This document shows positions 1 to 8,578 of a stretch of DNA of 64,000 nucleotides, in pieces (positions within the stretch are counted from its first letter, which is position 1; every line of letters begins with the position of its first letter). A program made the translations under genes and the position numbers. Location of the stretch: positions 62,001-126,000 of the forward strand of contig DASWNW010000036.1 of assembly GCA_036399015.1 (NCBI GenBank), given 5' to 3'. The notes below the pieces were generated by a model. The model did no database searches. It had not been told where the DNA came from and saw nothing but the letters and a program-made list of their open reading frames with translations. This DNA comes from QHVT01 sp036399015. GTDB lineage: Bacteria > Acidobacteriota > Thermoanaerobaculia > Gp7-AA8.

Positions 1-1400
1 AGTATGCGGGAGTTGTAGATGTCGCTGTGGCCATTGATGATCGACTCATCGACCTCGACGACCTTGAACGGGTTGTGCCTCTCTTTCCCCTCGACCTCTT
101 CGAGGCAGCTCGGCGCCGTGCAGCCGCCGGCCTGAGCGGCCACGCCGTAGCCGGCGAGCGGATCCCTCGCGACATCGGCGGCGAGCTGTTTCATCGCCGC
201 CTCGTCCACCTGATATTTGCAGTTGCACGGCCCCGGCTCGCTGGCCTTGTAGACGCTCGCTTTCTCGTTCGCGCTCTGGTTCTCGTTCAGCGTGTGCGTC
301 CTGAAGGCGTCGAAATGTCCTACGGCCCGGACGGCTTGGGTGCGCTGCTTCGGCGAAGGAAAGCGGTGGAACATCGTCGCCAGGCGGCGGCCGGCGCTGA
401 ACCAGAAGCCGTTATAGCGATCGGTCTCGGAGGCGAGGGTCAGCATGACCGTTCGCTGCGACCGGCAGCCCTTCAGGTCGTTCGTCCGGTCGTCGATGCT
501 CGAATAGCGCAACGCCTCGAACGCGGGGTTGAGCAGCACGATCAGATCGCCGACGCCGGCCGGCTTGAACGTGTTGCAGTCCATCAGGTCCCGTCCGGGC
601 CTGTAACGCTCTTCGGCGACCTGCTGGTTGAGCACTCCGGCGACGGAGGAGAACAGCATCGCCCCGCCGAAGCTGTGGCCGGCCAGGATCAGCCGCGAGT
701 TTTCCGGGAGCCGATCGTCGAGCTGATTCAGCCAGCCGATGAGAGTGCTGATGTAGCCCGACTGGCCGATCAGGTGGGCTCTGCGCTTGCTCGAGTAGAA
801 CGACGCGACGTTGAGGTTTTCGAGTTGGCGGGCGCGCTGGCTGATCGGCGCGCCCCGCCAGCCGGTCATCACACCGATGACGTCTCGCCGGAGACAGAGC
901 GGGTCGTCTGTGCGCCCCCTTTGTGCCGCGTTCTCAGTGCAGAGCCGCGCGCGCTCCGTCTCATAGACGGCCAGGCCGCGCAGGACCTCGCGGAAGCAGA
1001 CCGCGTCGCGATCGCATGCCGCCGCCGTGTGACGCCAGCCGTGTGTAAAGCTGACGATGATCGCCGGGCGCGCGGGAGGGTTGTTCACCTTCACCGCCGC
1101 CTCGATGTGCCGCTGCACGGCTTCGAGCTGCTCGTGGTTGAAGATCCACCCCTGGTCGTCGAACTCCACGAACCCGACCATGAAGCCGTCCTTCGTGTGG
1201 TGTTCGAACGTCGCCTTCTCGACTTCGGCGCGGTGTTCCGGCTCCTTCGCGAGCCTTTCCACGGACGAGTCGATCTTGGTCGCGAATTGCTGGCAGTTGT
1301 TGGCCTCGTCCGACGCGTCGCATGGAACCGTACGCGCGGGAATCGTGGTACAGGAGACGAACAGGAACAGAAGAGCGGCACTGGAGACGAGTCTGAGCAT
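1..1400 (-). CDS. Alpha/beta-hydrolase-fold lipoprotein-like protein, cut by the left edge
   Basis: The minus strand is open from an ATG at 1400 to the window edge (about 466 codons), so the C-terminus is missing. The N-terminus MLRLVSSAALLFLFVSC looks like a lipoprotein signal; the box FVSC is slightly off consensus. A nucleophile elbow GHSFGG (Ser243) follows a hydrophobic beta strand (RLILAG), typical of lipases and esterases. An upstream SFTHGW stretch may supply the oxyanion loop. The acid and His of the triad cannot be placed with confidence. The ATG at 1400 is chosen because AGGA (1407-1410) sits six bases ahead. An in-frame ATG at 1415 overlaps the upstream stop as ATGA but has no Shine-Dalgarno sequence. 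The gene probably shares a transcript with the hydrolase gene just upstream on the same strand. Substrate is unknown. Confidence 0.75.
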   Translation of the reverse strand, partial: MLRLVSSAALLFLFVSCTTIPARTVPCDASDEANNCQQFATKIDSSVERLAKEPEHRAEVEKATFEHHTKDGFMVGFVEFDDQGWIFNHEQLEAVQRHIEAAVKVNNPPARPAIIVSFTHGWRHTAAACDRDAVCFREVLRGLAVYETERARLCTENAAQRGRTDDPLCLRRDVIGVMTGWRGAPISQRARQLENLNVASFYSSKRRAHLIGQSGYISTLIGWLNQLDDRLPENSRLILAGHSFGGAMLFSSVAGVLNQQVAEERYRPGRDLMDCNTFKPAGVGDLIVLLNPAFEALRYSSIDDRTNDLKGCRSQRTVMLTLASETDRYNGFWFSAGRRLATMFHRFPSPKQRTQAVRAVGHFDAFRTHTLNENQSANEKASVYKASEPGPCNCKYQVDEAAMKQLAADVARDPLAGYGVAAQAGGCTAPSCLEEVEGKERHNPFKVVEVDESIINGHSDIYNSRI

Positions 1401-1411
1401 GGTCATTCCTT

Positions 1412-2263
1412 TCATCGGCTCGTGTTGCGGAACATCGTGATCGCGCGTTCGAGAACGTCGCGGGTGGGGTGGCCGGGGTTGTCGCAGTACCAGCTCGTCA
1501 GGACCGCATGCGAGCGTCGTGTGAAACCGAACGGGTTATTCGGCCCGGAGTCGATCTCGACCGCTTCCACCTGACGGGGCAGCGCCGCTTTCAGCGCGTC
1601 GAGCCGCGCGCGCGGCGATCTGCGGTCCTCGGAGAAACGCGTGGCGAGGATCGGCGTTCCGCGCTCCCGGATCCGGTCGAGTGTCCCCTCCGGCAGGGGA
1701 AGCGTGGCCGGTCGGTAGAACGGAAGCGCCGGTTGCGCGACGACAGCAGCGTTGATCGGCACGTCCATCCCGATGAGCTCCAGAGGCAGCGTCCCGGTGA
1801 GGCACAGCCCGATCGCGCCCAACCCTTTTCCGCCGGAGTCGGCATCGATCTGCAGCAGCAGCGGCTTCAGTTCGGCGGCGATCCGGCCGCTGCTCTCCGG
1901 GTTGAAGCAGTCGATCTCGCCGCCGCCGACGCAGAGCTTCAGGAAGTTCCGGGTCGGCGCGAAATCGCCCGGCTGGCCGAAGAGCAGCGGCACGTAGACG
2001 CTGAAGCCGGCTTCGCTGATGCGGTGGGCGAGCCGCAATGTCGCCGGGCTGAGGCCGGGGATCTCGTGAAACACGACGACGGGGGGGCCGGAGCCACGCC
2101 GAAAAACGAGGAACTCGCGCGTCGCGCCGCGCATCGTCATCGGCGGCGGGAACGCCGCTTCCTGGACCGTCGGCTCGACCTGCGGCTTCCGATCGGTGCA
2201 ATGCGGTTGTGCGCAGCGCGACGCGAGCCCCACGAGCGCTAAAGCGACGATCCATCGAAACAT
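1412..2263 (-). CDS. Secreted dienelactone-hydrolase-family protein
   Basis: A 283-residue protein with a hydrophobic N-terminus (MFRWIVALALVGLASRC) that suggests export or a lipoprotein. The strand VVVFHEIPGLSP matches the HEIxG segment of dienelactone hydrolases. The elbow GLCLTG (Cys154) gives the Cys nucleophile of that family in place of Ser, and RRSHAVLT near the C-terminus can supply the His. The family hydrolyses lactones and esters; the real substrate is unknown. The start at 2263 is preferred over longer in-frame options because AGGGAGGG lies just upstream and the signal peptide begins there. The stop overlaps the possible upstream ATG of the next hydrolase, so the two hydrolase genes look like an operon. 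Confidence 0.75.
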   Translation of the reverse strand: MFRWIVALALVGLASRCAQPHCTDRKPQVEPTVQEAAFPPPMTMRGATREFLVFRRGSGPPVVVFHEIPGLSPATLRLAHRISEAGFSVYVPLLFGQPGDFAPTRNFLKLCVGGGEIDCFNPESSGRIAAELKPLLLQIDADSGGKGLGAIGLCLTGTLPLELIGMDVPINAAVVAQPALPFYRPATLPLPEGTLDRIRERGTPILATRFSEDRRSPRARLDALKAALPRQVEAVEIDSGPNNPFGFTRRSHAVLTSWYCDNPGHPTRDVLERAITMFRNTSR

Positions 2264-2731
2264 GCCGCCCTCCCTGCTGATGGTGTGCATTATTCTTGAG
2301 GGACGCGGCGGGCGAGTTCCCGGCGAAGCGACGATGCAGGCGCGCGATGTTCTCGAACGCACGCTCGCACCGCACCACGCCGCCGCCGTGCCGGATATCC
2401 GCCGCCGGAGCTGATCCGCTACCTTCTAAGAGCGTCGCCGTGCACGATTCGCGTCTGCCGCGCTCCAGTTCGTGGGGGATCAGGCCTGCGCGCCGCCGGG
2501 ATAGAGGCCGAAGGCGCAGACCTGTTCGGCTTGCCTGTTGTGCTTCTCCTCAACTGGAAGTCCTCGGATAGGTCGGCGTCGCGCGTGGAGTGCCGGCGTC
2601 CGACGGGAGCGGGCGAACGACTCCGGCTCAACGCAGAGGAGGCGCACGCGCCCGTGGCGGGTGGCGATGGACTCGGGACGAGTGCCTTGCGATGGCGCTG
2701 ACGGCCGGCCACCGGCGCTCCGTCGCCGCCG
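2264..2731. other. Intergenic stretch, no supported gene
   Basis: This 468-base gap lies upstream of the dienelactone-hydrolase-like gene and after the stop of the next minus-strand gene. Short open frames exist on both strands, but none has a ribosome binding site together with a recognisable protein. I see no clear hairpin terminator or repeat here. Confidence 0.5.
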
Positions 2732-3019
2732 CTACTCGTGCCGGTCCTTGTCCGCGATCTTGCGGAGCGATGCCGCGATGTCCGCGAGGTGTCCCTCGAT
2801 GAGGATCAGCTTCTCCTGCGAAACGCTCATGTAGCTCTGGTACCCGCCTTTGCCGAGCAACGGCGTCCTGCGCAGGAAAACGACCCAGAGTCCGATGAGG
2901 ACGAGAAACGGCGCCCAGGTGATGAGCGCCGTCAGCCACCGGGGATTTTCCGCTCCCGCCTGCGCGAAGGCGGAGAGCGGCCTACTAGCGACGACGAGCG
3001 CGACGACGATGTTTTTCAC
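2732..3019 (-). CDS. Small membrane protein of unknown function
   Basis: A 95-residue protein starting at a GTG with GGAGGG just ahead. It has an N-terminal signal-like segment ending at AFAQA, then one strong transmembrane helix (LITWAPFLVLIGLWVVFL), then a charged C-terminal region predicted to be helical (SQEKLILIEGHLADIAASL). The arrangement of one membrane anchor followed by a short amphipathic helix suggests a membrane-tethered assembly or regulatory peptide. I do not recognise a named family, and neighbours give no functional hint. Confidence 0.6.
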   Translation of the reverse strand: MKNIVVALVVASRPLSAFAQAGAENPRWLTALITWAPFLVLIGLWVVFLRRTPLLGKGGYQSYMSVSQEKLILIEGHLADIAASLRKIADKDRHE

Positions 3020-3210
3020 GAGACCCTCCGTATGAAGACGATCTACGGCTCACCGCGACGAGAGTTTCCGCGGGCGACGCTCAGCGCCGCCGCGATGCAT
3101 CCATAACGCCGTGCATGCACACCACGTCAGTGCACGTGACACCCCTTGACTAAAGACGGGATTTCCACTGTTCGTGTGACGATGTTCGTGCTACGGTGCG
3201 GACATAAATC

Positions 3211-3879
3211 ATGAAGGCACTTATAGGCACCTTCCTCGCCGTCATCGCCGTTGCGTGTAGTGCCGTTGCGGAGCCCCGCCCCTGGGTCAATAAAACCTAC
3301 ACCGGAGCAGTCGAGATCCGTCGCAACGCCGCGTCCACCGATTCGCTGATCATTGCGATCGACACGGTTCGCGGCAATGCACGTGATGGCGTGGCTGATA
3401 CGGCGTATGTCTTCTACACCGCGACGCCGGCCGCCGACGTTCAGTTTCACGCCGAACGTGCGCACGTCGAAGACATCGGCGGCCGTCAGCTCGTCATCAT
3501 GGCGGGCGAGCGCAAAGTGATTTTCGCGCTGGCGGGCGAGGAAATCCGGAATCGTGCGGAAGGTGCTCTGACGTTCAGCGACGGCGCCGGCATTGCGCGC
3601 CATTGGGGCGACGAAGTGTCGCTCCTGCGTGTCGGCAGCGGCGAGCCGACCGCGCAGGTCGGGTGCGACGGCGACGGCAGCAGCGAGCCCTGTTACTCCG
3701 ACTGGTCCGTCGGCGGCGGTGGCGGCGGCGGACGTTGCGACAGCGGCGGTCCCGGCGCGACCTCCTGCAGCATCGAGGCGCAGGTGTGGAGCAGCGGCGG
3801 CTCGTGCAGCGTGAGCTGCGGCCCGGGCTACTACGCCTGCTGCAGCTACAGCGCGAATTGCAGGTGCATCAGGTATTGA
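3211..3879 (+). CDS. Secreted protein with a Gly- and Cys-rich C-terminal tail
   Basis: A 222-residue protein with a clear signal peptide (MKALIGTFLAVIAVACSAVA) and a beta-rich middle. The last 70 residues are rich in Gly and Cys: after an eight-Gly run come about ten Cys, including CSVSCGPGYYACCSYSANC. That density suggests disulphide bonds or metal binding after export. No family is recognised. The gene stands alone between a minus-strand membrane protein and the E1 gene, and the 190 bases ahead of it probably hold its promoter. A longer frame exists on the opposite strand but lacks a signal peptide or family resemblance. Compare the secreted protein at 21831-23090, which also ends in a Cys-rich tail. 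Confidence 0.7.
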   Translation: MKALIGTFLAVIAVACSAVAEPRPWVNKTYTGAVEIRRNAASTDSLIIAIDTVRGNARDGVADTAYVFYTATPAADVQFHAERAHVEDIGGRQLVIMAGERKVIFALAGEEIRNRAEGALTFSDGAGIARHWGDEVSLLRVGSGEPTAQVGCDGDGSSEPCYSDWSVGGGGGGGRCDSGGPGATSCSIEAQVWSSGGSCSVSCGPGYYACCSYSANCRCIRY

Positions 3880-3992
3880 GACGCGCTTGAGCGAGGGTCG
3901 CCGCATGCTAGGATTCAACCCCTGAGCGGCGACCCACCTCCCCCCACGGGCGTCGACTCCGCATCCCATCGAATCCAGCGGAGAAGCAACAC

Positions 3993-6374
3993 GTGTCGAC
4001 ACCTGAGACCCAGACGCGCACGCAGTTCACGCGCGAGAGCATCATCGACGACTACCGCGTGGCGGTGCGCAGCCGTCACGCCAGCCTGATCGGCCGCAAG
4101 GAAGTCCTCACCGGCAAGGCGAAGTTCGGCATCTTCGGCGACGGCAAAGAGGTCGCCCAGCTCGCGTGGGCGCGCGCCTTCCGCAAGGGCGACTGGCGCT
4201 CCGGCTACTACCGCGACCAGACGTTCATGCTCGCCGTCGGCGCGGCCACGCTCGAGGAGTTCTTCGCGCAGCTCTACGCGCACGCCGACGTCGAGCACGA
4301 CCCCTGGTCAGCCGGCCGCTCGATGAACGCCCACTTCTCCTCCCGCTACCTCGATGCGAACGGCGACTGGACCTCGCACGTCGACGCGTACAACGTCTCC
4401 GCCGACATGTCCCCGACAGGCTCGCAGATGCCGCGCCTCGTCGGCCTCGCGTGGGCCTCGCGCCTCTATCGCGAGCTCGGCATCCCCGGCGCCGAGCAGT
4501 TCTCGCGCGGCGGCGACGAGATCGCCTGGGGCACGATCGGCAACGCCAGCTGCGCCGAAGGCATGTTCTGGGAGTCGCTCAACGCCGCGGGCGTCATCGG
4601 CATCCCGATGATCGTCAACATCTGGGACGACGGCTACGGCATCTCCGTCCCGAACGAGTTCCAGATCACGAAGGGCAACATCTCGGAGCTGCTGAAAGGC
4701 TTCCAGCGCGAGCCGCGCTCGAAGTCCGGCTTCGACATCTACACCGTCAAGGCGTGGGATTACCCGGCGCTGTGCGAGACCTACCTCGCCGCCGCCACGA
4801 TCGTCCGCCACGAGCACGTCCCGGCCATCATCCATGTGACCGAGGTGACGCAGCCGCAGGGGCACTCCACGTCGGGATCGCACGAGCGCTACAAGACGAA
4901 GGAGCGTCTCGACTGGGAAGTCGAGTTCGACGGCATCCGGAAGATGCGCGAGTGGATGATCGCGCAGGGCATCGCCACCGTGCAGGAGCTCGACGAGCTG
5001 GAGAAGGAAGACGTCCAGGCGGTGCGCGACGCGCAGCGCAAGGCGTGGGAGGCGTACCGCAAGCCGATCGACGCCGAGGTGAAGGAGGCGATCGCGATCC
5101 TCGACCGTCTCGGCGCGAACGACCTGCGGCAGGAGCTGCAGCGCAACCAGGCGCCCTACCGCCGCGACGCCGTCCGCGCCGTCGCCTCCGCCGTCGTGTT
5201 CTCTGGAGCGACGGGCTCTCAGCCCGTCGCCTCGGCGGCCGAATGGCTCGCCAGGAAGCAGCAGGAAGGCGACACCCGCTACGACTCCCACCTCTACAGC
5301 GAGAGCGGGCAGGCCGCGCTGCGCGTGGAGGAGGTGAAGCCGGAGTACGCCCCCGACGCGCAGACGCTGAACGGCTTCGAGATCATCAACCACTGCTTCG
5401 ATCACGCCCTCGGGCGTGACCCCCGCGTCATCATCTTCGGCGAGGACGTCGGCCGCCTCGGCGACGTGAACCAGGGCTGCATGGGCCTCCAGGAAAAGTA
5501 CGGCGCCTGGCGGGTCATGGACACCGGCATCCGCGAATGCACCATCGTCGGCCAGGCCATCGGCGCCGCGATGCGCGGCTTCCGTCCGATCGCCGAGATC
5601 CAGTACCTCGACTACATCCTGTACGGGCTGCAGATCATGTCCGACGATCTCGCCACGCTGCGCTGGCGCTCGGCCGGCGGGCAGAAGGCGCCCGTCATCA
5701 TCCGCACCCGCGGCCATCGCCTCGAAGGCATCTGGCACTCCGGCTCGCCGATGGCCGGGATCATCAGCCTCGTGCGCGGCATGTACGTCTGCGTCCCGCG
5801 CAACATGACCCAGGCCGCCGGCTTCTACAACACACTGCTCCGCTCCGACGACCCGGCGATCGTGGTCGAGGTGCTGAACGGCTATCGCAGCAAAGAGAAG
5901 CTGCCGTCGAACATCAGCGAGTTCACGCTGCCGCTCGGCGTGCCGGAGGTCATCCGCGAGGGGAGGGACGTCACGCTCGTCTCCTACGGCGCCACGCTGC
6001 GCATCGTGATGGAGACCGCGGAGCTGCTCGCGCAGAACGGCATCGACGCCGAGGTCATCGACGTGCAGACGCTCCTCCCGTTCGACACGCGCGGTGTGAT
6101 CGTCGAGTCGCTGAAGAAGACCAGCCGCATCGCCTTCATCGACGAGGACGTGCCCGGCGGCGCGACCGCGTTCATGCTGCAGCAGGTGCTCGAACGCGAC
6201 CACGGCTACGACTGGCTCGACTCCGAGCCGCGCGTCATCGCCGCGAAAGACCACCGCCCCAGCTACGGCTCCGACGGCGACTACTGGTCGAAGCCGAACC
6301 GGGAGTCGATCTTCGCCGGCGTGTACGAGCTGCTGCGCGAGGCGAACCCGCGGAAGTATCCGAAGATCTGGTAG
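3993..6374 (+). CDS. Fused 2-oxoacid dehydrogenase E1 (alpha plus beta)
   Basis: A 793-residue thiamine-diphosphate enzyme with both E1 subunits in one chain. Residues about 20-370 resemble E1 alpha: the segment from GGDEIAWGTIGNAS to IVNIWDDGYGIS corresponds to the ThDP/Mg site. Residues about 455-793 resemble E1 beta: IIFGEDVGRLGDVNQG, RPIAEIQYLDY and the C-terminal transketolase-like domain. Such enzymes decarboxylate pyruvate or branched-chain 2-oxoacids and pass the acyl group to lipoyl-E2. No E2 or E3 gene is nearby, so the complex must be completed from elsewhere. The linker between halves contains an in-frame copy of a dispersed palindromic repeat (5202-5230). The start is a GTG with a GGAG about ten bases ahead. 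Which oxoacid is used cannot be read from sequence. Confidence 0.9.
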   Translation: MSTPETQTRTQFTRESIIDDYRVAVRSRHASLIGRKEVLTGKAKFGIFGDGKEVAQLAWARAFRKGDWRSGYYRDQTFMLAVGAATLEEFFAQLYAHADVEHDPWSAGRSMNAHFSSRYLDANGDWTSHVDAYNVSADMSPTGSQMPRLVGLAWASRLYRELGIPGAEQFSRGGDEIAWGTIGNASCAEGMFWESLNAAGVIGIPMIVNIWDDGYGISVPNEFQITKGNISELLKGFQREPRSKSGFDIYTVKAWDYPALCETYLAAATIVRHEHVPAIIHVTEVTQPQGHSTSGSHERYKTKERLDWEVEFDGIRKMREWMIAQGIATVQELDELEKEDVQAVRDAQRKAWEAYRKPIDAEVKEAIAILDRLGANDLRQELQRNQAPYRRDAVRAVASAVVFSGATGSQPVASAAEWLARKQQEGDTRYDSHLYSESGQAALRVEEVKPEYAPDAQTLNGFEIINHCFDHALGRDPRVIIFGEDVGRLGDVNQGCMGLQEKYGAWRVMDTGIRECTIVGQAIGAAMRGFRPIAEIQYLDYILYGLQIMSDDLATLRWRSAGGQKAPVIIRTRGHRLEGIWHSGSPMAGIISLVRGMYVCVPRNMTQAAGFYNTLLRSDDPAIVVEVLNGYRSKEKLPSNISEFTLPLGVPEVIREGRDVTLVSYGATLRIVMETAELLAQNGIDAEVIDVQTLLPFDTRGVIVESLKKTSRIAFIDEDVPGGATAFMLQQVLERDHGYDWLDSEPRVIAAKDHRPSYGSDGDYWSKPNRESIFAGVYELLREANPRKYPKIW
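5202..5230 (+). repeat. Dispersed palindromic repeat, family A, copy 1 (inside E1 gene)
   Basis: Begins CTGGAGCGACGGGCTCTCAG and continues into CCCGTCGC; GCGACGGGCT and AGCCCGTCGC are complementary arms. It is read in frame as FSGATGSQPVA in the linker between the E1 alpha and beta halves. Similarity to the copy at 29257 extends some ten bases upstream (cgtcgtg then t or c). Confidence 0.8.
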
Positions 6375-6419
6375 CGCGTCGCGGCGGCCGGGCACATTGC
6401 CGGCCGCCACTGATGCACT

Positions 6420-7412
6420 TCAGACGGTGACCGTGGCCGTACCGCCGGTCCCCAGTACAACGCCGGGGCTGGGCTGCGCCATCGGCGCCGGCTCGGCGCA
6501 CTTCACGGTGCGCGGCTTCGGCTTGTACTGCTCGAGAATCTCGCTGAAGCGCTTGCTCCGCTCGTTCCTCACGTGATGAAGCGATTCGTCCGCTTCGACC
6601 ACCGTCCGATGCCGCGGCTGGAGACGCTGCGCAAACGCGAAATGCGACAGGGAGCAATCGAGGTACTTCTCGTCGTGGCTCACCTCCGCGGCGATCGAAT
6701 ACGTGCAGGCGAGGTTGTACTGTTGCGCCGGCGACGGGACCGTGCAGTCCAGCGTCGGATCCGCCTCCATCTCCGCGATGGCGCGCTGATCCCCATTCAC
6801 CGCGCGCAGCCCCGCCACCATGATCACCAGCGACGGCCGCATCGTCTTCAGCGTCTTCTCCAGGCTGGCATTGCGCATCTGCTTGTGCAGATAGGCGAGG
6901 TATCGCTGGGTGAGGCTGTTCGCGACGCTTGCGGTCAGCGTGATCTGCAGCAGGCCGATTCCGCGTAACGCGTTGAAGAGCTTCCCCATCTTCCTGCCGA
7001 GTTGCGGAAGACGATCCATGATCTCGAGTTTCTCGTCGATGCGCTCCAGGAGGTCGGTCGCGACCTTCAGCGCCTCCTCGGCCCTCTTCTCGTTGTACAG
7101 CGTGGCCGCCAGCCGGACGCTGGAGGCGTAGTAGATCGGGTCCGCCTCCACGGTCGGTCCCCGGCTCGATTCCTCCCGTGCGCGCTTGACCTGCTCGATG
7201 CCGCGCTGGCGATCGTGCTCGTTGCCGGCGAGCAGCAGCGCGCCGAGGTTCAGCCTCGCGCCGCGGTTGCGCGGATCGCGCTTCAGCGCTTCCACGTACA
7301 GCTTCTCCGCCGACTCGAGGTCGCCTTCCTGTTCGCGCCGCACACCCGCGTTGAACAGCGCGTAGCTGCGCCAGTAGTTGGTACCGAGAACGGTCAGTCC
7401 CTTGTCGTTCAT
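6420..7412 (-). CDS. TPR-repeat protein
   Basis: A 330-residue soluble protein with no signal peptide. The N-terminal part has TPR-type helices (ALFNAGVRREQEGDLESAEKL, YVEALKRDP, ARLNLGALLLAG), and further helical repeats continue to about residue 290. The end is a short Pro-rich tail. TPR proteins act as protein-binding scaffolds; the partner is not evident. The gene follows the TPR membrane protein at 7414-8502 with only one base between stop and start, so the two are co-transcribed and probably work together. Confidence 0.75.
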   Translation of the reverse strand: MNDKGLTVLGTNYWRSYALFNAGVRREQEGDLESAEKLYVEALKRDPRNRGARLNLGALLLAGNEHDRQRGIEQVKRAREESSRGPTVEADPIYYASSVRLAATLYNEKRAEEALKVATDLLERIDEKLEIMDRLPQLGRKMGKLFNALRGIGLLQITLTASVANSLTQRYLAYLHKQMRNASLEKTLKTMRPSLVIMVAGLRAVNGDQRAIAEMEADPTLDCTVPSPAQQYNLACTYSIAAEVSHDEKYLDCSLSHFAFAQRLQPRHRTVVEADESLHHVRNERSKRFSEILEQYKPKPRTVKCAEPAPMAQPSPGVVLGTGGTATVTV

Positions 7413-7413
7413 G

Positions 7414-8502
7414 TCAGATCTCCGAAAGGCGGAACAGGAGCCAGATCGCGGCCGGCTCGGCCAGGTCGTGATAGCCGCTGGGGTCCTTCTCCTTCGGCGG
7501 CGGCATCCCGGGATCGAAGTCGAGTTGCCAGAGGGTGGACGTGAAGAGCACGCGGTTGCTCTCCCGCAGCGAGATCGTCACGCCGGCCCCTTTCTCTCCA
7601 GCCGGATGCAGCGTGCCGCTGACGGTGATCACGCGGCGGGGATGGAGGTTGCCGAAGAGCGCCGGGATTCCGCTGACCCACGAGAGCGAAGACGGGACGG
7701 CGGAGACGATCGTGGCCGGCAGAGTGATGGCCTGCGCCGATCCCTGCACGAAGCCGACGCGCGGGAGCAGATTCGCCGAGAGATGCTCGGTGCGATCGCG
7801 CAGCAGCGCGGTCATGCTCTTGCCGACCGTCATGCCGGTGTTCGCGTCATCGAGCTCCGTCACCTCCACCCTCGGCAGCCGGAAGCGCGCCCAGGCGATG
7901 GAGAGCAACACCAGCAGCAGCGCGACAACGGCGAACATCTCGCCCGCCGGACGCGCCCACCGGTCCATGCGGCGCGCGACCTTCTCCCGCCACCACTGAA
8001 AGTCGCCGCCGGAGAGGTACTGCAGTTCTTTCGGCACCGGCTGCTCGGTCGTCTTCAGCGCCTCCTTCAAGGCCGCGAGCGCGTCGGTGTGCAGGCCGAG
8101 GTCCGACAACCGGATGGCCTGCGCGAACGGCTCCGCCTGTTCGGTCGTGGTGGAGAGCCGCACCAGCCCCGTCGCTGCCGGTGTATAGGACGGGTCGCGC
8201 TTGAGCGCCTCGATGTAGCGGCTGCGGGCGACCTTCACGTTGCCCGCCTTCTCGAGGGCGGCGCCGCTGTTGTACCGCTCGACCGCCGAGGCGCGGATTG
8301 CGGTGAGCTTCGTCGACAGCTCCATGACGCACGGCGTCTTCGGCGCCTCGCGCGCAAGCGTCGAATGTGCCTCGCGCGCCTCCGCCACCTCGGTCATTTC
8401 GATCTGGTCGTCGATCTTCAGACAGCGCGTCTCGACGCTTTCGGCGGCGCGAAGCGAGACGGCCAACAGCACGGCAAGCACTGCTGCTGCAAGGTTCCGC
8501 AT
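7414..8502 (-). CDS. Exported TPR membrane protein
   Basis: A 362-residue protein with a signal peptide (MRNLAAAVLAVLLAVSLRAAE), TPR-like helices (VERYNSGAALEKAGNVKVARS, YIEALKRDP), then one transmembrane helix (AGEMFAVVALLLVLLSIAWARF). After the helix comes a beta-rich region of about 160 residues with no recognised family. The segment RYIEALKRDP is nearly the same as YVEALKRDP in the downstream TPR protein, suggesting related repeats. It is the first gene of a two-gene minus-strand operon divergent from the formate dehydrogenase operon; the 76-base gap must carry promoters for both. Confidence 0.75.
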   Translation of the reverse strand: MRNLAAAVLAVLLAVSLRAAESVETRCLKIDDQIEMTEVAEAREAHSTLAREAPKTPCVMELSTKLTAIRASAVERYNSGAALEKAGNVKVARSRYIEALKRDPSYTPAATGLVRLSTTTEQAEPFAQAIRLSDLGLHTDALAALKEALKTTEQPVPKELQYLSGGDFQWWREKVARRMDRWARPAGEMFAVVALLLVLLSIAWARFRLPRVEVTELDDANTGMTVGKSMTALLRDRTEHLSANLLPRVGFVQGSAQAITLPATIVSAVPSSLSWVSGIPALFGNLHPRRVITVSGTLHPAGEKGAGVTISLRESNRVLFTSTLWQLDFDPGMPPPKEKDPSGYHDLAEPAAIWLLFRLSEI

Positions 8503-8578
8503 GTTGTCTCCGGTAGGTCTTTCATTCTAAGAGGGACGTCAAGCGCGCATTCCTTCCCGTGATTGATAGACTCCCCCC

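Noticed and set aside
27..1574. 515-codon plus-strand frame at the left edge
   Set aside because: The minus strand carries a lipoprotein signal, a Shine-Dalgarno sequence and GHSFGG; the plus frame has none of these and runs through two real genes.
2264..2731. Small genes in the left intergenic gap
   Set aside because: Frames on both strands lack ribosome binding sites, signal peptides or any recognisable composition.
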